Shown here: positions 17,088-25,664 of the stretch, in pieces
How the letters are laid out: every line of letters starts with the position of its first letter
Numbering within the stretch: the first letter of the stretch is position 1
Assembly: GCA_902789415.1 (NCBI GenBank)
Contig: CADAOD010000007.1
Coordinates: 124,001-188,000 of the forward strand
Direction: 5' to 3'
DNA: 64,000 bases
Origin: an uncultured Prevotellaceae bacterium
Lineage (GTDB): Bacteria; Bacteroidota; Bacteroidia; Bacteroidales; Bacteroidaceae
The notes under the pieces: model-generated
What the model was told of the DNA's origin: nothing
The model's database searches: none
What the model saw: only the letters and a program-made list of their open reading frames with translations
Made by a program: the position numbers and the translations under genes

Positions 17088-17503
17088 GTACACCACGAGG
17101 ATTACGTAATTGCAACCCGCTTAACATCCGTTTGAGCGCGGATAAATGGCGGGGCATGAAAGCCAGGCAGACCGACAGCGACTTCTGCCAGTTTGAGAGT
17201 ATGGAGTGGGGGTGGCGCGCTGCCTTCTGGTTGCTTACCCGCACGTACTACCACAAGTACCGCCTGTACACCATCCGCGACATTATTCATAAGTGGGCAC
17301 CCACAACCGAGAACAATACGCAGGCGTATATCGTCCATGTGTCAAAGCTTTCGGGCATCGGGCCATTGGAGTGCCTGGGCAACCCATCCGAGCATCCCAT
17401 CCGCTGGCTGTCGGTTGCCGCTGCCATGGCCATCCACGAGAACGGCACCACAGTTGTAGATTCCATCGCTATGCTACGTGGCTGGACACTCTGTAACTCC
17501 TAA
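17084..17503 (+). CDS. Phage-type muramidase-like protein (structural protein P5 type)
   Basis: The 139-residue protein opens with RGLRNCNPLNIRLSADKWRG, close to the 'RGIRNNNPxNIR' signature of phage-related lysozyme-like proteins annotated as structural protein P5. TDSDFCQFESMEWGWRAAFW and the 'AMAIHENG' region later also fit. It probably acts on peptidoglycan. There is no signal peptide, so export would depend on a partner such as the overlapping small membrane protein. A hairpin terminator follows at 17509-17554. Confidence 0.7.
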   Translation: MSTPRGLRNCNPLNIRLSADKWRGMKARQTDSDFCQFESMEWGWRAAFWLLTRTYYHKYRLYTIRDIIHKWAPTTENNTQAYIVHVSKLSGIGPLECLGNPSEHPIRWLSVAAAMAIHENGTTVVDSIAMLRGWTLCNS

Positions 17504-17508
17504 CACAA

Positions 17509-17554
17509 AAAATACACGAAGTCTCGCAAAAAAATCGATGATTTCGTGTATTTT
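17509..17554 (+). terminator. Terminator-like hairpin after the muramidase gene
   Basis: AAAATACACGAA (17509-17520) and TTCGTGTATTTT (17543-17554) are a perfect 12-bp inverted repeat with a 22-nt spacer and a short T-run at the end. Confidence 0.6.
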
Positions 17555-17568
17555 TAACTATTTTTTTA

Positions 17569-17576
17569 TACCTTTG
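17569..17576 (+). promoter_or_regulatory. -7 box for the histidine kinase-permease operon
   Basis: TACCTTTG followed by CAGCC fits the -7 consensus and lies 24 nt before the start at 17601. The -33 region has no clear TTTG. Confidence 0.55.
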
Positions 17577-17600
17577 CAGCCTGAAAGAGAAGACGAATAG

Positions 17601-18716
17601 ATGTGTTTATTTACTAAAATTTTAACCACTACGAAAACCGTTATTGCTATGTCGTTCATTGTCATGGCGTTATCGGCTTGTAACGCTGAGCATCGTGCGC
17701 CGCATGCCCAGCCCAATACTTATCATGTACCTCACAAAACGCCTGCCACCGATACGGCCAGCAACATACTGCCACCGCCATCTCCCGAGCAGATTACGCA
17801 CGAACAGATGGAGGAGATGCGCCGACAGAACCACCAGCTGCAGCAGCGATCACGATTCACGTCGGGAGGCGTGGCCATGATTCTGGGTGTTATCGGATTC
17901 CTGGTATTCCTGAGCGCCAACAACCGTTGGCGCCACACGCTGAAGGTTAAAAACCAGCAGCTGGAGCGCGAGCGTAACGTAGTGGTGGCACAAAATAAGC
18001 AGCTATCTATCGAGCGCGACCGTGCCGAGGCTGCATCGAAAGCCAAGACTGCCTTCCTGCAGAGCATGACGCACGAGATTCGTACACCGCTTAACGCCAT
18101 CAGCGGTTTCTCACAGATTCTTACCATGCCTGGCATGGATCTGTCCGAGAAAGACCGTCAGGACTACAGCGCACGTATACAAGAGAACACGCGCCTGCTG
18201 ACGAATATTCTCGACGACCTGATACTGATTGCCCACATGGAGGGCGATACAGAGCTGCCACCTGCCGAGGAGTGCATTCCACTGATAGTGATGGCCGGTG
18301 CCATCGATGCCATCACACCACGAGTTGCCAAAGGCGTAACCGTTGACAGTCAGTGTAACATACTTGCCGAAGAAACCGTGATGTGCCATCCCCACCTGAT
18401 GGGTATTGCCATTGCAAAGCTGCTTGATAATGCCGCCAAGTTTACCAAGCAGGGCAGCATATTGCTCACACTCGACCACGAGGGCGACAAGATGCACCTG
18501 GCCGTAACCGATACTGGCTGCGGTGTACCTGCCGATAAAACCGAACTGATATTTGAGCGTTTTTATAAACTTGACAGTTTTTGTCAGGGTGCTGGTTTAG
18601 GATTGCCGATTGCACGCATGATTGCCGAGCATCTGGGCGGCACGCTTACACTCGATACCACTTACACCAAGGGCGCTAAGTTCGATATGATGCTCCCATA
18701 CATTTCAAAAGCATGA
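17601..18716 (+). CDS. Membrane-anchored sensor histidine kinase without a receiver
   Basis: The 371-residue protein begins with a hydrophobic leader ending in a lipobox-like MALSAC. It then has a Pro-rich periplasmic stretch, one membrane helix (about 89-107), a coiled coil (about 110-150) and a HisKA domain with the phospho-acceptor His in SMTHEIRTPLNAISGFSQ (about residue 158). The HATPase domain has LLDNAAKFT, DTGCGVP and GAGLGLPIA. The periplasmic part is too short for a standard sensor domain. The gene overlaps a purine permease gene by 4 nt, and no response regulator gene is adjacent. I infer a link between purine uptake and signalling; the kinase's target is unknown. Confidence 0.88.
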   Translation: MCLFTKILTTTKTVIAMSFIVMALSACNAEHRAPHAQPNTYHVPHKTPATDTASNILPPPSPEQITHEQMEEMRRQNHQLQQRSRFTSGGVAMILGVIGFLVFLSANNRWRHTLKVKNQQLERERNVVVAQNKQLSIERDRAEAASKAKTAFLQSMTHEIRTPLNAISGFSQILTMPGMDLSEKDRQDYSARIQENTRLLTNILDDLILIAHMEGDTELPPAEECIPLIVMAGAIDAITPRVAKGVTVDSQCNILAEETVMCHPHLMGIAIAKLLDNAAKFTKQGSILLTLDHEGDKMHLAVTDTGCGVPADKTELIFERFYKLDSFCQGAGLGLPIARMIAEHLGGTLTLDTTYTKGAKFDMMLPYISKA

Positions 18717-19996
18717 AAGAAAAAATCTTCTCACTCTTAGGTTTCTCGCTGCAGAGAGACAGTTTGACGGCCGAAATCGTTTCGGGCATTACCACGTTTA
18801 TTACCATGGTTTACATACTGGCGCTTATGCCAGCCATTTTTGCCCCGTTAGGCAAGTTGGGATATCCCGTTGAGTCGCTGTTTACCGCCACAGCCCTGTC
18901 GGCCATCGTAGGTACGCTGTTTATGGCATTTATCGCCAAGCGCCCGTTCGGACTGGCTCCAGGACTTACGCTTAACACCTTTTTTGTTGAAACGGTGTGT
19001 ATTACCATGGGCTACCCCTGGCAGTTTGCTCTTACAGCCGTACTGGTTGAGGGACTGCTGTTTGTACTGATCTGCGTGAGCAACATGCGACAGGTTATCT
19101 TTGAGATGGTGCCCACATCGCTAAAATACGCCTTTGCCGCTGGTATCGGCTTTTTTGTGGCTATGATTGGATTCAGAAACAGTGGTATCCTGGCCGAAGG
19201 AACCATCTTTAACCATATGGAGACACTGATTTCGCCCACATCGCTGCTCTTTCTGCTGGGACTGCTGATGACGGGACTGTTTACCGTAATGCGCATTAAA
19301 GGCGGACTGCTGCTCAGCATCCTGATTGTAACCTTGGTTGGTATCCCCGTTGGCATTACCGTGATACCCGACAATATGGTTATGATTCCCGCATCGCCCG
19401 CGCCGCTGTTCTGTCAGTTCTCGTTCGATTACCTGATGTGGCCCGACTTCTGGGTATGCGTAACCACCATGCTGTTTTTCGATGTGTTCGATACCTTGGG
19501 CACCGTGGTAGGTGTGATGGCCAGCGTGGGTATTATCCGCAAGAATGGCCGTATCCCACACATGCGTAACATTATGCTGAGCGATGCCCTGGCCACGGTA
19601 ACGGGTGCCTGCTTTGGTTGTAGTACGGTAACCACCTATGTAGAGAGTTCAACGGGTTTTGCCGAGGGCGGTCGTACCGGTGTGTCGGCATTGGTAACAT
19701 CGCTGTGCTTTGCGCTCAGCCTGTTTATCGCGCCCATCTTCCTGGCCATCCCACCATCAGCCACAGCGCCAGCCATGGTTGTGGCCGGATTCTTTATGTT
19801 TGCTGTGGTGCGACATATCAAACTTACATATAACCTCGAGGCAATGCCTGCCTTCCTGAGCATTCTGCTGATGACGATTACTGGCAGCATCTGCGATGGA
19901 ATCTTAACGGGACTGATATCGTATATCATCCTGTCGTATACCTACGACGGCATGAGGAATATGAAACACTCGCGAAAGACCACTTCAACAAATTGA
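18713..19996 (+). CDS. NCS2-family purine permease (AzgA/PbuG-like)
   Basis: The 427-residue protein has about 12 membrane helices and the AzgA-like nucleobase-transporter signatures TAEIVSGITTFITMVYI and LAPGLTLNTFF (a variant of the family's 'APGMGLNAFF'). Later it has DVFDTLGTVVGV and CSTVTTYVESSTGFAEGGRTG. It should import hypoxanthine, guanine or adenine with protons. ATGA overlap with the histidine kinase gene upstream implies coupled translation. A strong terminator follows. Confidence 0.9.
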   Translation: MKEKIFSLLGFSLQRDSLTAEIVSGITTFITMVYILALMPAIFAPLGKLGYPVESLFTATALSAIVGTLFMAFIAKRPFGLAPGLTLNTFFVETVCITMGYPWQFALTAVLVEGLLFVLICVSNMRQVIFEMVPTSLKYAFAAGIGFFVAMIGFRNSGILAEGTIFNHMETLISPTSLLFLLGLLMTGLFTVMRIKGGLLLSILIVTLVGIPVGITVIPDNMVMIPASPAPLFCQFSFDYLMWPDFWVCVTTMLFFDVFDTLGTVVGVMASVGIIRKNGRIPHMRNIMLSDALATVTGACFGCSTVTTYVESSTGFAEGGRTGVSALVTSLCFALSLFIAPIFLAIPPSATAPAMVVAGFFMFAVVRHIKLTYNLEAMPAFLSILLMTITGSICDGILTGLISYIILSYTYDGMRNMKHSRKTTSTN

Positions 19997-20011
19997 GGTG
20001 GTCTTTTTTTA
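19977..20011 (+). terminator. Rho-independent terminator after the purine permease
   Basis: AAGACCAC and GTGGTCTT form an 8-bp stem around CTTCAACAAATTGAG-like loop sequence, followed by a T-tract. The left arm lies within the last codons of the permease gene. Confidence 0.8.
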
Positions 20012-20027
20012 TATCGCAACTATTGCT

Positions 20028-20035
20028 TATATTTG
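20028..20035 (+). promoter_or_regulatory. -7 box of the recombinase gene
   Basis: TATATTTG followed by CAACT lies 30 nt before the start at 20066 and after the permease terminator, so the recombinase is transcribed on its own. Confidence 0.55.
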
Positions 20036-20065
20036 CAACTGTATTTCTTTAAACTTTTGTGAGCT

Positions 20066-21172
20066 ATGATTTACAGTTTTAACCACCACGAAAATGCTGC
20101 AGGGATAGTTCCTGGCATTTTAAATCGAGTTGTATCGTATTTTGTTTTTAAAAAGAGTGAGTCGCTGTATCAGCGATTCTTGCGTTATCTTGATGAGTCG
20201 CATCGTGATGGGCTGATGGGTAACGGGCGCTATGCTGTGGCACTGGGTAAGGCGCACAAGCTGATGCGTTTCCTAACCATCGAGGGGCATCCCGACATTG
20301 CCACCCGCAAGTTTACTACCGATATGCTGCTGCGTTTCAGGCAGTTTATCTACGATGAGTACAAATATGCCCGGCAATATCCTGCTTTATACCCACGCGG
20401 ATCGGGGCACCGACCGCCCAAAAAGCGATTGCGCGACACCACCGTGGTGCACGACCTGAAGTTGCTGCAGGCATTCTTTGCCGAACTTGAGACTACCGAG
20501 GAAATACGCCGTTCGCCATTCCGATCCATCTCGATGGAGAAACGGCGCATGATGATGCATGTGAGCTACGACACTCCGGTGTTTCTGCGCAAGGATGAAC
20601 TTGCGCAGGTAATGGCTGCCAAGGTGCCCCGGCGTTTGCAATGGACCAAGGATATTTTTGTGCTTAACTGTACCATCGGCTGCCGTATTGGCGATCTGCT
20701 GCGATTAACACCCGAAAAGGTGTCCGTCTCGGCCGATGGCATCCCGTATATCCACTACATACCCTCTAAAACAGCCAGATTTCAAACCAGTAACAGCGAA
20801 ATCATCACGCCCCTTGTGCCGTCGGCCCTCGAGATTATCCGTCGCACCAAACTTAAACTGTTGCCCTGTGGCCCGCACTATGGCAAGCAACTGTACAATC
20901 AAACGCTGAAACAGCTGCTGCGCCTGTGCGGCATTACGCGGCTGGTAAAGATATATAACGTTGAAATGGGCGACAACGAAGAGAAACCGCTGTGCGAGGT
21001 GGCTACATCGAAGCTGGCCCGCAAAACGCATATCGACATGCTTAACAAGGTGCAGATAAACTACTATGCCGCCGGACTGCATCGCCCCGGCTCGGAGGCC
21101 GTTTACCGTTACACCTCGCTCGAACTCAAGGACCGCTACGAACTGCTGAAAGCCGCGCTTGGCGAAAGCTGA
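20066..21172 (+). CDS. Tyrosine recombinase/integrase with an altered catalytic box
   Basis: The 368-residue protein has a SAM-like N-terminal DNA-binding region (about 1-150) and a catalytic domain. The first Arg is in TIGCRIGDLLRL (about residue 213), the Lys in IPSKTARF, and the last His and the Tyr nucleophile in LHRPGSEAVYRYTS. The HxxR box, normally like 'TSHTARRTF' in Bacteroidales integrases, reads TSKLARKTH, so the His is a Lys. It may still be active, since this position varies in some recombinases. It sits at the right edge of the accessory region. No flanking att-type direct repeats or tRNA gene were found. Confidence 0.82.
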   Translation: MIYSFNHHENAAGIVPGILNRVVSYFVFKKSESLYQRFLRYLDESHRDGLMGNGRYAVALGKAHKLMRFLTIEGHPDIATRKFTTDMLLRFRQFIYDEYKYARQYPALYPRGSGHRPPKKRLRDTTVVHDLKLLQAFFAELETTEEIRRSPFRSISMEKRRMMMHVSYDTPVFLRKDELAQVMAAKVPRRLQWTKDIFVLNCTIGCRIGDLLRLTPEKVSVSADGIPYIHYIPSKTARFQTSNSEIITPLVPSALEIIRRTKLKLLPCGPHYGKQLYNQTLKQLLRLCGITRLVKIYNVEMGDNEEKPLCEVATSKLARKTHIDMLNKVQINYYAAGLHRPGSEAVYRYTSLELKDRYELLKAALGES

Positions 21173-21183
21173 ACACAAAAAAA

Positions 21184-21206
21184 GGCTCCCTGCCGATGAG
21201 GGAGCC
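21184..21206 (-). terminator. Terminator between the recombinase and galE (convergent)
   Basis: GGCTCCCT / AGGGAGCC form a perfect 8-bp stem with a 7-nt loop. Read on the minus strand it is followed by TTTTTTT, so it ends galE; on the plus strand it is preceded by the A-tract and may also end the recombinase transcript. Confidence 0.85.
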
Positions 21207-21226
21207 TTAACTGTGAGTGTTATATC

Positions 21227-22267
21227 TTACTGGATGCCGCGCTCGCGGAGCTGCTGCTGCCAGCGCCATGCGGTGCGCAGAATCTCCTCGGTAGGAGTCT
21301 CGGCCTTCCAGCCAAGCACCTTGTTGGCCTTATCAACGTTACCCCAAACCTGCTCGATATCGCCCTCGCGACGTGGAGCGTAGGTCCAGTTAACCTTTAC
21401 GCCAGTGGCCTTCTCGAAGCCCTCTACAATCTCGAGGGTTGAAAGACCCTTACCGGTACCGATGTTGAATACCTCGACTGCCTCGCACTCAGGCTTATCA
21501 AGCACGCGCTCCATAGCCTTTACGTGAGCCTTAGCCAGATCAACTACATAGATATAGTCGCGGATACAGGTCTTGTCAGGTGTGTTATAGTCGTTACCGA
21601 AGATCTTCAGCTGCTTGCGGATGCCCATGGCAGTCTGGGTAACGAAAGGAATGAGGTTCATGGGCACACCGTTAGGCAGCTCGCCGATGAGTGCTGATGG
21701 GTGGGCACCGATGGGGTTGAAGTAACGCAGGATAATGCTCTTGATAGGTGCACCAGAGTGGATGTAATCCTGGATAATCTCTTCGTTTACCTGTTTGGTG
21801 TTGCCGTAAGGGCTCATAGCCTTCTGGATAGGAGCGTTCTCGGTAACAGGCAGGTTCTCGGGTGAAGGCTGACCGTAAACGGTGCAGCTACTTGAGAAGA
21901 TGATACCCTTAACATCGTACTTAGGCATAAGCTCCAGCAGGTTGATGAGTGATGTAAGGTTGTTGCGATAATACAACAGTGGCTTCTCAACGCTCTCGCC
22001 TACAGCCTTCGAGGCTGCAAAGTGGATGATACCCTCGATCTTTGGGTACTTCTTGAACACGCCCTCGAGGGCATCCATGTCGCAGCAGTCAACCTTCTCA
22101 AAAGCAGGACGAATGCCGGTAATCTTCTCGATACCGTCAACTACATTGGCATTTGAGTTCGACAGGTTGTCGATGATAACAACTTCGTAGCCTGCTTCCT
22201 GCAGCTCTACGGTGGTGTGACTACCAATAAAACCGGTTCCACCAGTAACAAGGATTGTTTGTTTCAT
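21227..22267 (-). CDS. galE: UDP-glucose 4-epimerase
   Basis: GalE interconverts UDP-glucose and UDP-galactose in the cytoplasm, feeding galactose use and polysaccharide synthesis. The 346-residue protein has the Rossmann motif TGGTGFIGS, the catalytic serine region SSSCTVYG and the YxxxK motif in SPYGNTK. It also has IRDYIYVVDLAKAH and NIGTGKGLS, typical of the bacterial GalE family. It is followed on the same strand by no further gene; ispE lies 11 nt upstream, so the two may be one operon. Confidence 0.96.
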   Translation of the reverse strand: MKQTILVTGGTGFIGSHTTVELQEAGYEVVIIDNLSNSNANVVDGIEKITGIRPAFEKVDCCDMDALEGVFKKYPKIEGIIHFAASKAVGESVEKPLLYYRNNLTSLINLLELMPKYDVKGIIFSSSCTVYGQPSPENLPVTENAPIQKAMSPYGNTKQVNEEIIQDYIHSGAPIKSIILRYFNPIGAHPSALIGELPNGVPMNLIPFVTQTAMGIRKQLKIFGNDYNTPDKTCIRDYIYVVDLAKAHVKAMERVLDKPECEAVEVFNIGTGKGLSTLEIVEGFEKATGVKVNWTYAPRREGDIEQVWGNVDKANKVLGWKAETPTEEILRTAWRWQQQLRERGIQ

Positions 22268-22278
22268 AATGTTTTAAA

Positions 22279-23112
22279 TTATATTGATATAGTTGTAATA
22301 AATGTTCCTTCTTGAGCGAACTCATCGAGATTAAGCGGCTGTTTCGACAGGGCGAATAGGGTAGAGCCCGAACCCGACATGGCGGCGTAGTTGGCGCCCA
22401 ACTGGTACAGGCGGTCCTTAACGGCACCTAACTCGGGATGTACAGCAAACACGCTGTCCTCGAAGTCGTTAGTTAGCTTGCCACGCCACTCCTCAACCGG
22501 CAGCTGTACCACATCGCGGCAGTTAAGCTGGGGGTAGTGGGGCTTTATCAGGGCAAAGGCCTCGCGGGTTGAAACCGGAATGTCTGGTCGAACAAATGAG
22601 AGATACCAGCCTGACAGTGAGAGTGTTATGGGTTGCAGCTTTTCGCCGATACCCTCGGCATAGCAAGGCTTGTTGAGGATAAAAAATGCGCAGTCGGCAC
22701 CCAGGCGGGCGGCATACTGTATCATCTGCTCATCGCTCAACCCTAAGTTGCACATCTGGTTAAGCAGCGTAATCATAAAGCCGCAATCGCTGCTGCCGCC
22801 ACCCATACCAGCCTGCGTAGGTATACCTTTATACAGGTGCGCGTGCACGCGGGGCATATCAGGAAAATCCTGCTTCAACAGATTGTAGGCACGAACCACC
22901 AGGTTGCGCTGCTCGTCGCCATCAATATGGATGTTGGTTACCTTCAGGTCGCAATCCACCTGCGATGGGAACTGGGCATCCATCGGATACACCTCGAGTG
23001 CATCCTTGATGGGCACGGGGAAGAACACCGTCTGCAGGTTGTGATAACCATCGGGACGCTTCTCAACAACGTTCAATCCGAGATTGATCTTTGCTATGGG
23101 AAATACTATCAT
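22279..23112 (-). CDS. ispE: 4-diphosphocytidyl-2-C-methyl-D-erythritol kinase
   Basis: IspE phosphorylates CDP-methylerythritol in the non-mevalonate isoprenoid pathway. The 277-residue GHMP kinase has the N-terminal AKINLGLNVVEKRPDGYHN (with the catalytic Lys) and the ATP-binding loop PTQAGMGGGSSD. The C-terminal GHMP motif MSGSGSTLFAL is also clear. It lies 11 nt before galE and 46 nt after the DEAD helicase gene. Confidence 0.95.
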   Translation of the reverse strand: MIVFPIAKINLGLNVVEKRPDGYHNLQTVFFPVPIKDALEVYPMDAQFPSQVDCDLKVTNIHIDGDEQRNLVVRAYNLLKQDFPDMPRVHAHLYKGIPTQAGMGGGSSDCGFMITLLNQMCNLGLSDEQMIQYAARLGADCAFFILNKPCYAEGIGEKLQPITLSLSGWYLSFVRPDIPVSTREAFALIKPHYPQLNCRDVVQLPVEEWRGKLTNDFEDSVFAVHPELGAVKDRLYQLGANYAAMSGSGSTLFALSKQPLNLDEFAQEGTFITTISI

Positions 23113-23129
23113 ACTTATATTTTTATATC

Positions 23130-23195
23130 AACACAGAGGTACAGAGCTACAGAGGTTTTTATTTATCACTCTGTGCCTTTGTATCTCTGTGTTTG
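23130..23195. repeat. CACAGAG-type inverted microrepeat
   Basis: AACACAGAGGTACAGAGCTA on the plus strand is followed, after a few bases, by CTCTGTG-rich sequence on the other orientation (23167-23194). The second half is the last codons of the DEAD helicase gene, so its C-terminus (KHRDTKAQSDK) is repeat-encoded. The repeat can form a long imperfect hairpin. Confidence 0.5.
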
Positions 23196-24451
23196 TTTTT
23201 ATTAGCGTTTTGGCCCTTGCCTTTGCCACCGCCGTGACCGCCGTGGCCCTTTGAGTGCCAGCGACCGTTACGACGGCTGGTGGGCTTCTTTTCGCGTTTC
23301 TTATATTCGGGAGCCTCGCCCAAACCCTCGGGCAGGGGCAGCTTTTCTACTTCCTTACCTAAGAAGTGCTCGATGCTCTGGAAACGGTACATATCGTCGT
23401 CGCTCACAAAGGTGATAGCCTCGCCATCGCGATCGGCACGGGCGGTACGTCCGATACGGTGTACGTAATCCTCGGTGTCGGATGGTACGTCGTAGTTGAT
23501 AACCAGACGGATATCGTCGATATCAATACCACGGGCCACAATATCGGTAGCCACCAGCACATCGGTCTGTCCGGCCTTAAAGCGGTACATCACCTCGTCG
23601 CGCTCGGCCTGCGACAGGTCGGAGTGCATCTGGTCGCAGTTAACGTGCATCGACTTCAGCTTGCGTGTAACCTCTTTTACGCGCTCCTTCTTACCCGAGA
23701 AGATGATGACGCGCTGCAGATCGCCACGCTTAAAAATGTCCTGTATAATCTTCAGCTTCTGTGGCTCGTAGCACACATAGGCCATCTGGTGAATCTTCTC
23801 GGCAGGCTTTGATACGGCAATCTGTATCTCAACGGGATTGTGCAGCAGCTGTACGGCCAACTCACGAATCTTCTTAGGCATGGTGGCCGAGAACATGATG
23901 CGCTGACAGCTGTCGGGCAGCTCCTTCACAATCTTCATGATATCCTCGATAAAGCCCATGTCGAGCATACGGTCGGCCTCGTCGAGTACAAAGAACGAAC
24001 AGCGTGAGAGATCGAGATTACCTACCTTAAGGTGACTGAGCAGTCGGCCTGGTGTGGCAATCAGCACGTCGGCACCCATGCGCATTGAGCGCAGTTCCTG
24101 ATCGTATCGGTTACCATCGTTACCGCCGTAAACAGCCACGCTGCTCACATCGTCAAGATAATAACCAAAGCCCTGCATGGCCTGGTCGATCTGTTGTGCC
24201 AACTCGCGGGTTGGCGACATGATGATGGCGTTGATAGCATCCTTGGGATAGTCGCCATCGTCGAGTTCCGACAGGATAGGCAACAGGTAAGCTGCGGTTT
24301 TTCCGGTACCAGTCTGGGCCACACCCAGTACGTCGTATCCATCCAGAATCTCAGGAATACACTGCTCCTGGATGGGCGTCATATCCTCGAAGTGCATGTC
24401 GTAAAGGGCATCAAGGATATTATCGTTCAGATATGTTTCTTCAAATTTCAC
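23159..24451 (-). CDS. DEAD-box RNA helicase (RhlE-like)
   Basis: The 430-residue protein has all core motifs: Q motif (MTPIQEQCIPEILDGYD), Walker A AQTGTGKT, DEAD (FVLDEADRMLDMGF), SAT, and the C-terminal motifs DIVARGIDIDD and HRIGRTARADRDG. A basic Gly/Lys/His tail (about 395-430) would bind RNA. It probably acts in ribosome assembly or mRNA turnover. The start is GTG (KFEETYLNDN), preceded by a period-7 leader repeat. Confidence 0.93.
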   Translation of the reverse strand: MKFEETYLNDNILDALYDMHFEDMTPIQEQCIPEILDGYDVLGVAQTGTGKTAAYLLPILSELDDGDYPKDAINAIIMSPTRELAQQIDQAMQGFGYYLDDVSSVAVYGGNDGNRYDQELRSMRMGADVLIATPGRLLSHLKVGNLDLSRCSFFVLDEADRMLDMGFIEDIMKIVKELPDSCQRIMFSATMPKKIRELAVQLLHNPVEIQIAVSKPAEKIHQMAYVCYEPQKLKIIQDIFKRGDLQRVIIFSGKKERVKEVTRKLKSMHVNCDQMHSDLSQAERDEVMYRFKAGQTDVLVATDIVARGIDIDDIRLVINYDVPSDTEDYVHRIGRTARADRDGEAITFVSDDDMYRFQSIEHFLGKEVEKLPLPEGLGEAPEYKKREKKPTSRRNGRWHSKGHGGHGGGKGKGQNANKNKHRDTKAQSDK

Positions 24452-24458
24452 TTGTCAA

Positions 24459-24482
24459 TCTTTAATGTTTAATGTTTAACCA
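24459..24482 (-). repeat. Period-7 microrepeat upstream of the DEAD helicase
   Basis: Read in the mRNA sense, heptads GGTTAAA, CATTAAA, CATTAAA and GATTGAC precede the GTG start. It is one of several such heptad leaders in the window. Confidence 0.6.
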
Positions 24483-25664
24483 TTAATTCGGCGCTTGTCT
24501 GTAGCAGAAGTATGCTATGATAGCATATAATATATTAGGTATCCATGCAGCCAGCATGGCAGGCGTGTCGGCATTGATGGCAAAGGTGGCACTGATAGTC
24601 TGCAGCAGAATGTAGCTGAACGACAGGGCCAGACCGATACCTAAGTACATACCCATACCGCCCTTACGCTTGCGACTCGACAACGACACACCGATAAGTG
24701 TGAGGATAAACGAGGCAAACGAGGTGGCTATTCGCTTGTGGTACTCAACCTCGTACTGTACCACGTTAACCGATCCGCGCTCAACCTGTTTCGAGATATA
24801 ATCGTGCAGCTCGGTTGAGGTAAGCGTTTCTTGCTGTCCCTTCGAGAACACCAGGTCCATAGGCTCCATCTGTATCAGGGTATCGATAACGGCTCCCGAC
24901 TGGATTTCTTCGCGTAAGCCCTTCAGTGTACGTATCTTATAGCTCTGGGCCTTCCAGTGGTAGCGGCTGTCGCTGATAGAGTCGTAGCGGATAACCGAGG
25001 CCGTCATATGGCTCACCAGCTTCTTGTTCTCGAACTTATCAAGCGAGAAGCCGTAGCCAGTCTTACTCACATCGTCGTACTGCTGCAGATAGGCAATCAC
25101 ACCCGGACTAACCATCAGCTGTACGTTGTTGGCCGATAGGTTACGGTCCTTATTCTTGTACTTGGTCTCAAAGTCCATCTTTACCTGGTTACCCTTAGGA
25201 ATGACATAGCCGCCCAAGTAAAAGTTAACCACAGCAATGAGTGCCGCCGAAATCATATATGGGCGCAGCAGGCGCTTAAAGCTTACACCGGCTGCCAGCA
25301 TGGCTATAATCTCGCTATTGCCCGCCAGCTTACTGGTAAAAAAGATAACGGCAATAAACACAAACAGCGGTGAGAACAGGTTTGCGAAGTAGGGCACAAA
25401 GTTGGCGTAGTAATCAAATACAATCGCCTTGAGTGGTGCGTTATAGGTAGAGAACTTAGCCAGGTTCTCGTTCACATCAAACACTATCGAGATAGAGATG
25501 ATGAGGATAATCGAGAAGATGTAAGTACCAATAAACTTGGCTATGATGTAGCGGTCGAGTCGCTTCAGGTATCTGAACGGATTCAGTACCTTCAAGGCCT
25601 TCAGGCATTTAAGCCAGCGCAGCCATCTCAGCCAATGTCCTATCTTGCGGAATGCTTGTTTCAT
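24483..25664 (-). CDS. LptF/LptG (YjgP/YjgQ) family permease
   Basis: LptF and LptG form the membrane part of the LptB2FG exporter that extracts lipopolysaccharide from the inner membrane. This 393-residue protein has an opening membrane segment after LDRYIIAKFIGTYIFSI, two further helices by residue 120, a large periplasmic domain, and three C-terminal helices. The start at 25664 was chosen because its ATG overlaps the tgt stop (ATGA). An in-frame start at 25703 would overlap tgt by 43 nt. Whether it is LptF or LptG cannot be decided; lptC is 17 kb away. Confidence 0.88.
   Translation of the reverse strand: MKQAFRKIGHWLRWLRWLKCLKALKVLNPFRYLKRLDRYIIAKFIGTYIFSIILIISISIVFDVNENLAKFSTYNAPLKAIVFDYYANFVPYFANLFSPLFVFIAVIFFTSKLAGNSEIIAMLAAGVSFKRLLRPYMISAALIAVVNFYLGGYVIPKGNQVKMDFETKYKNKDRNLSANNVQLMVSPGVIAYLQQYDDVSKTGYGFSLDKFENKKLVSHMTASVIRYDSISDSRYHWKAQSYKIRTLKGLREEIQSGAVIDTLIQMEPMDLVFSKGQQETLTSTELHDYISKQVERGSVNVVQYEVEYHKRIATSFASFILTLIGVSLSSRKRKGGMGMYLGIGLALSFSYILLQTISATFAINADTPAMLAAWIPNILYAIIAYFCYRQAPN

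Noticed and set aside
11436-21226. Flanking direct repeats marking an integrated element
   Set aside because: No matching direct repeats or tRNA end were found by eye at either border, so the limits of the element stay undefined.
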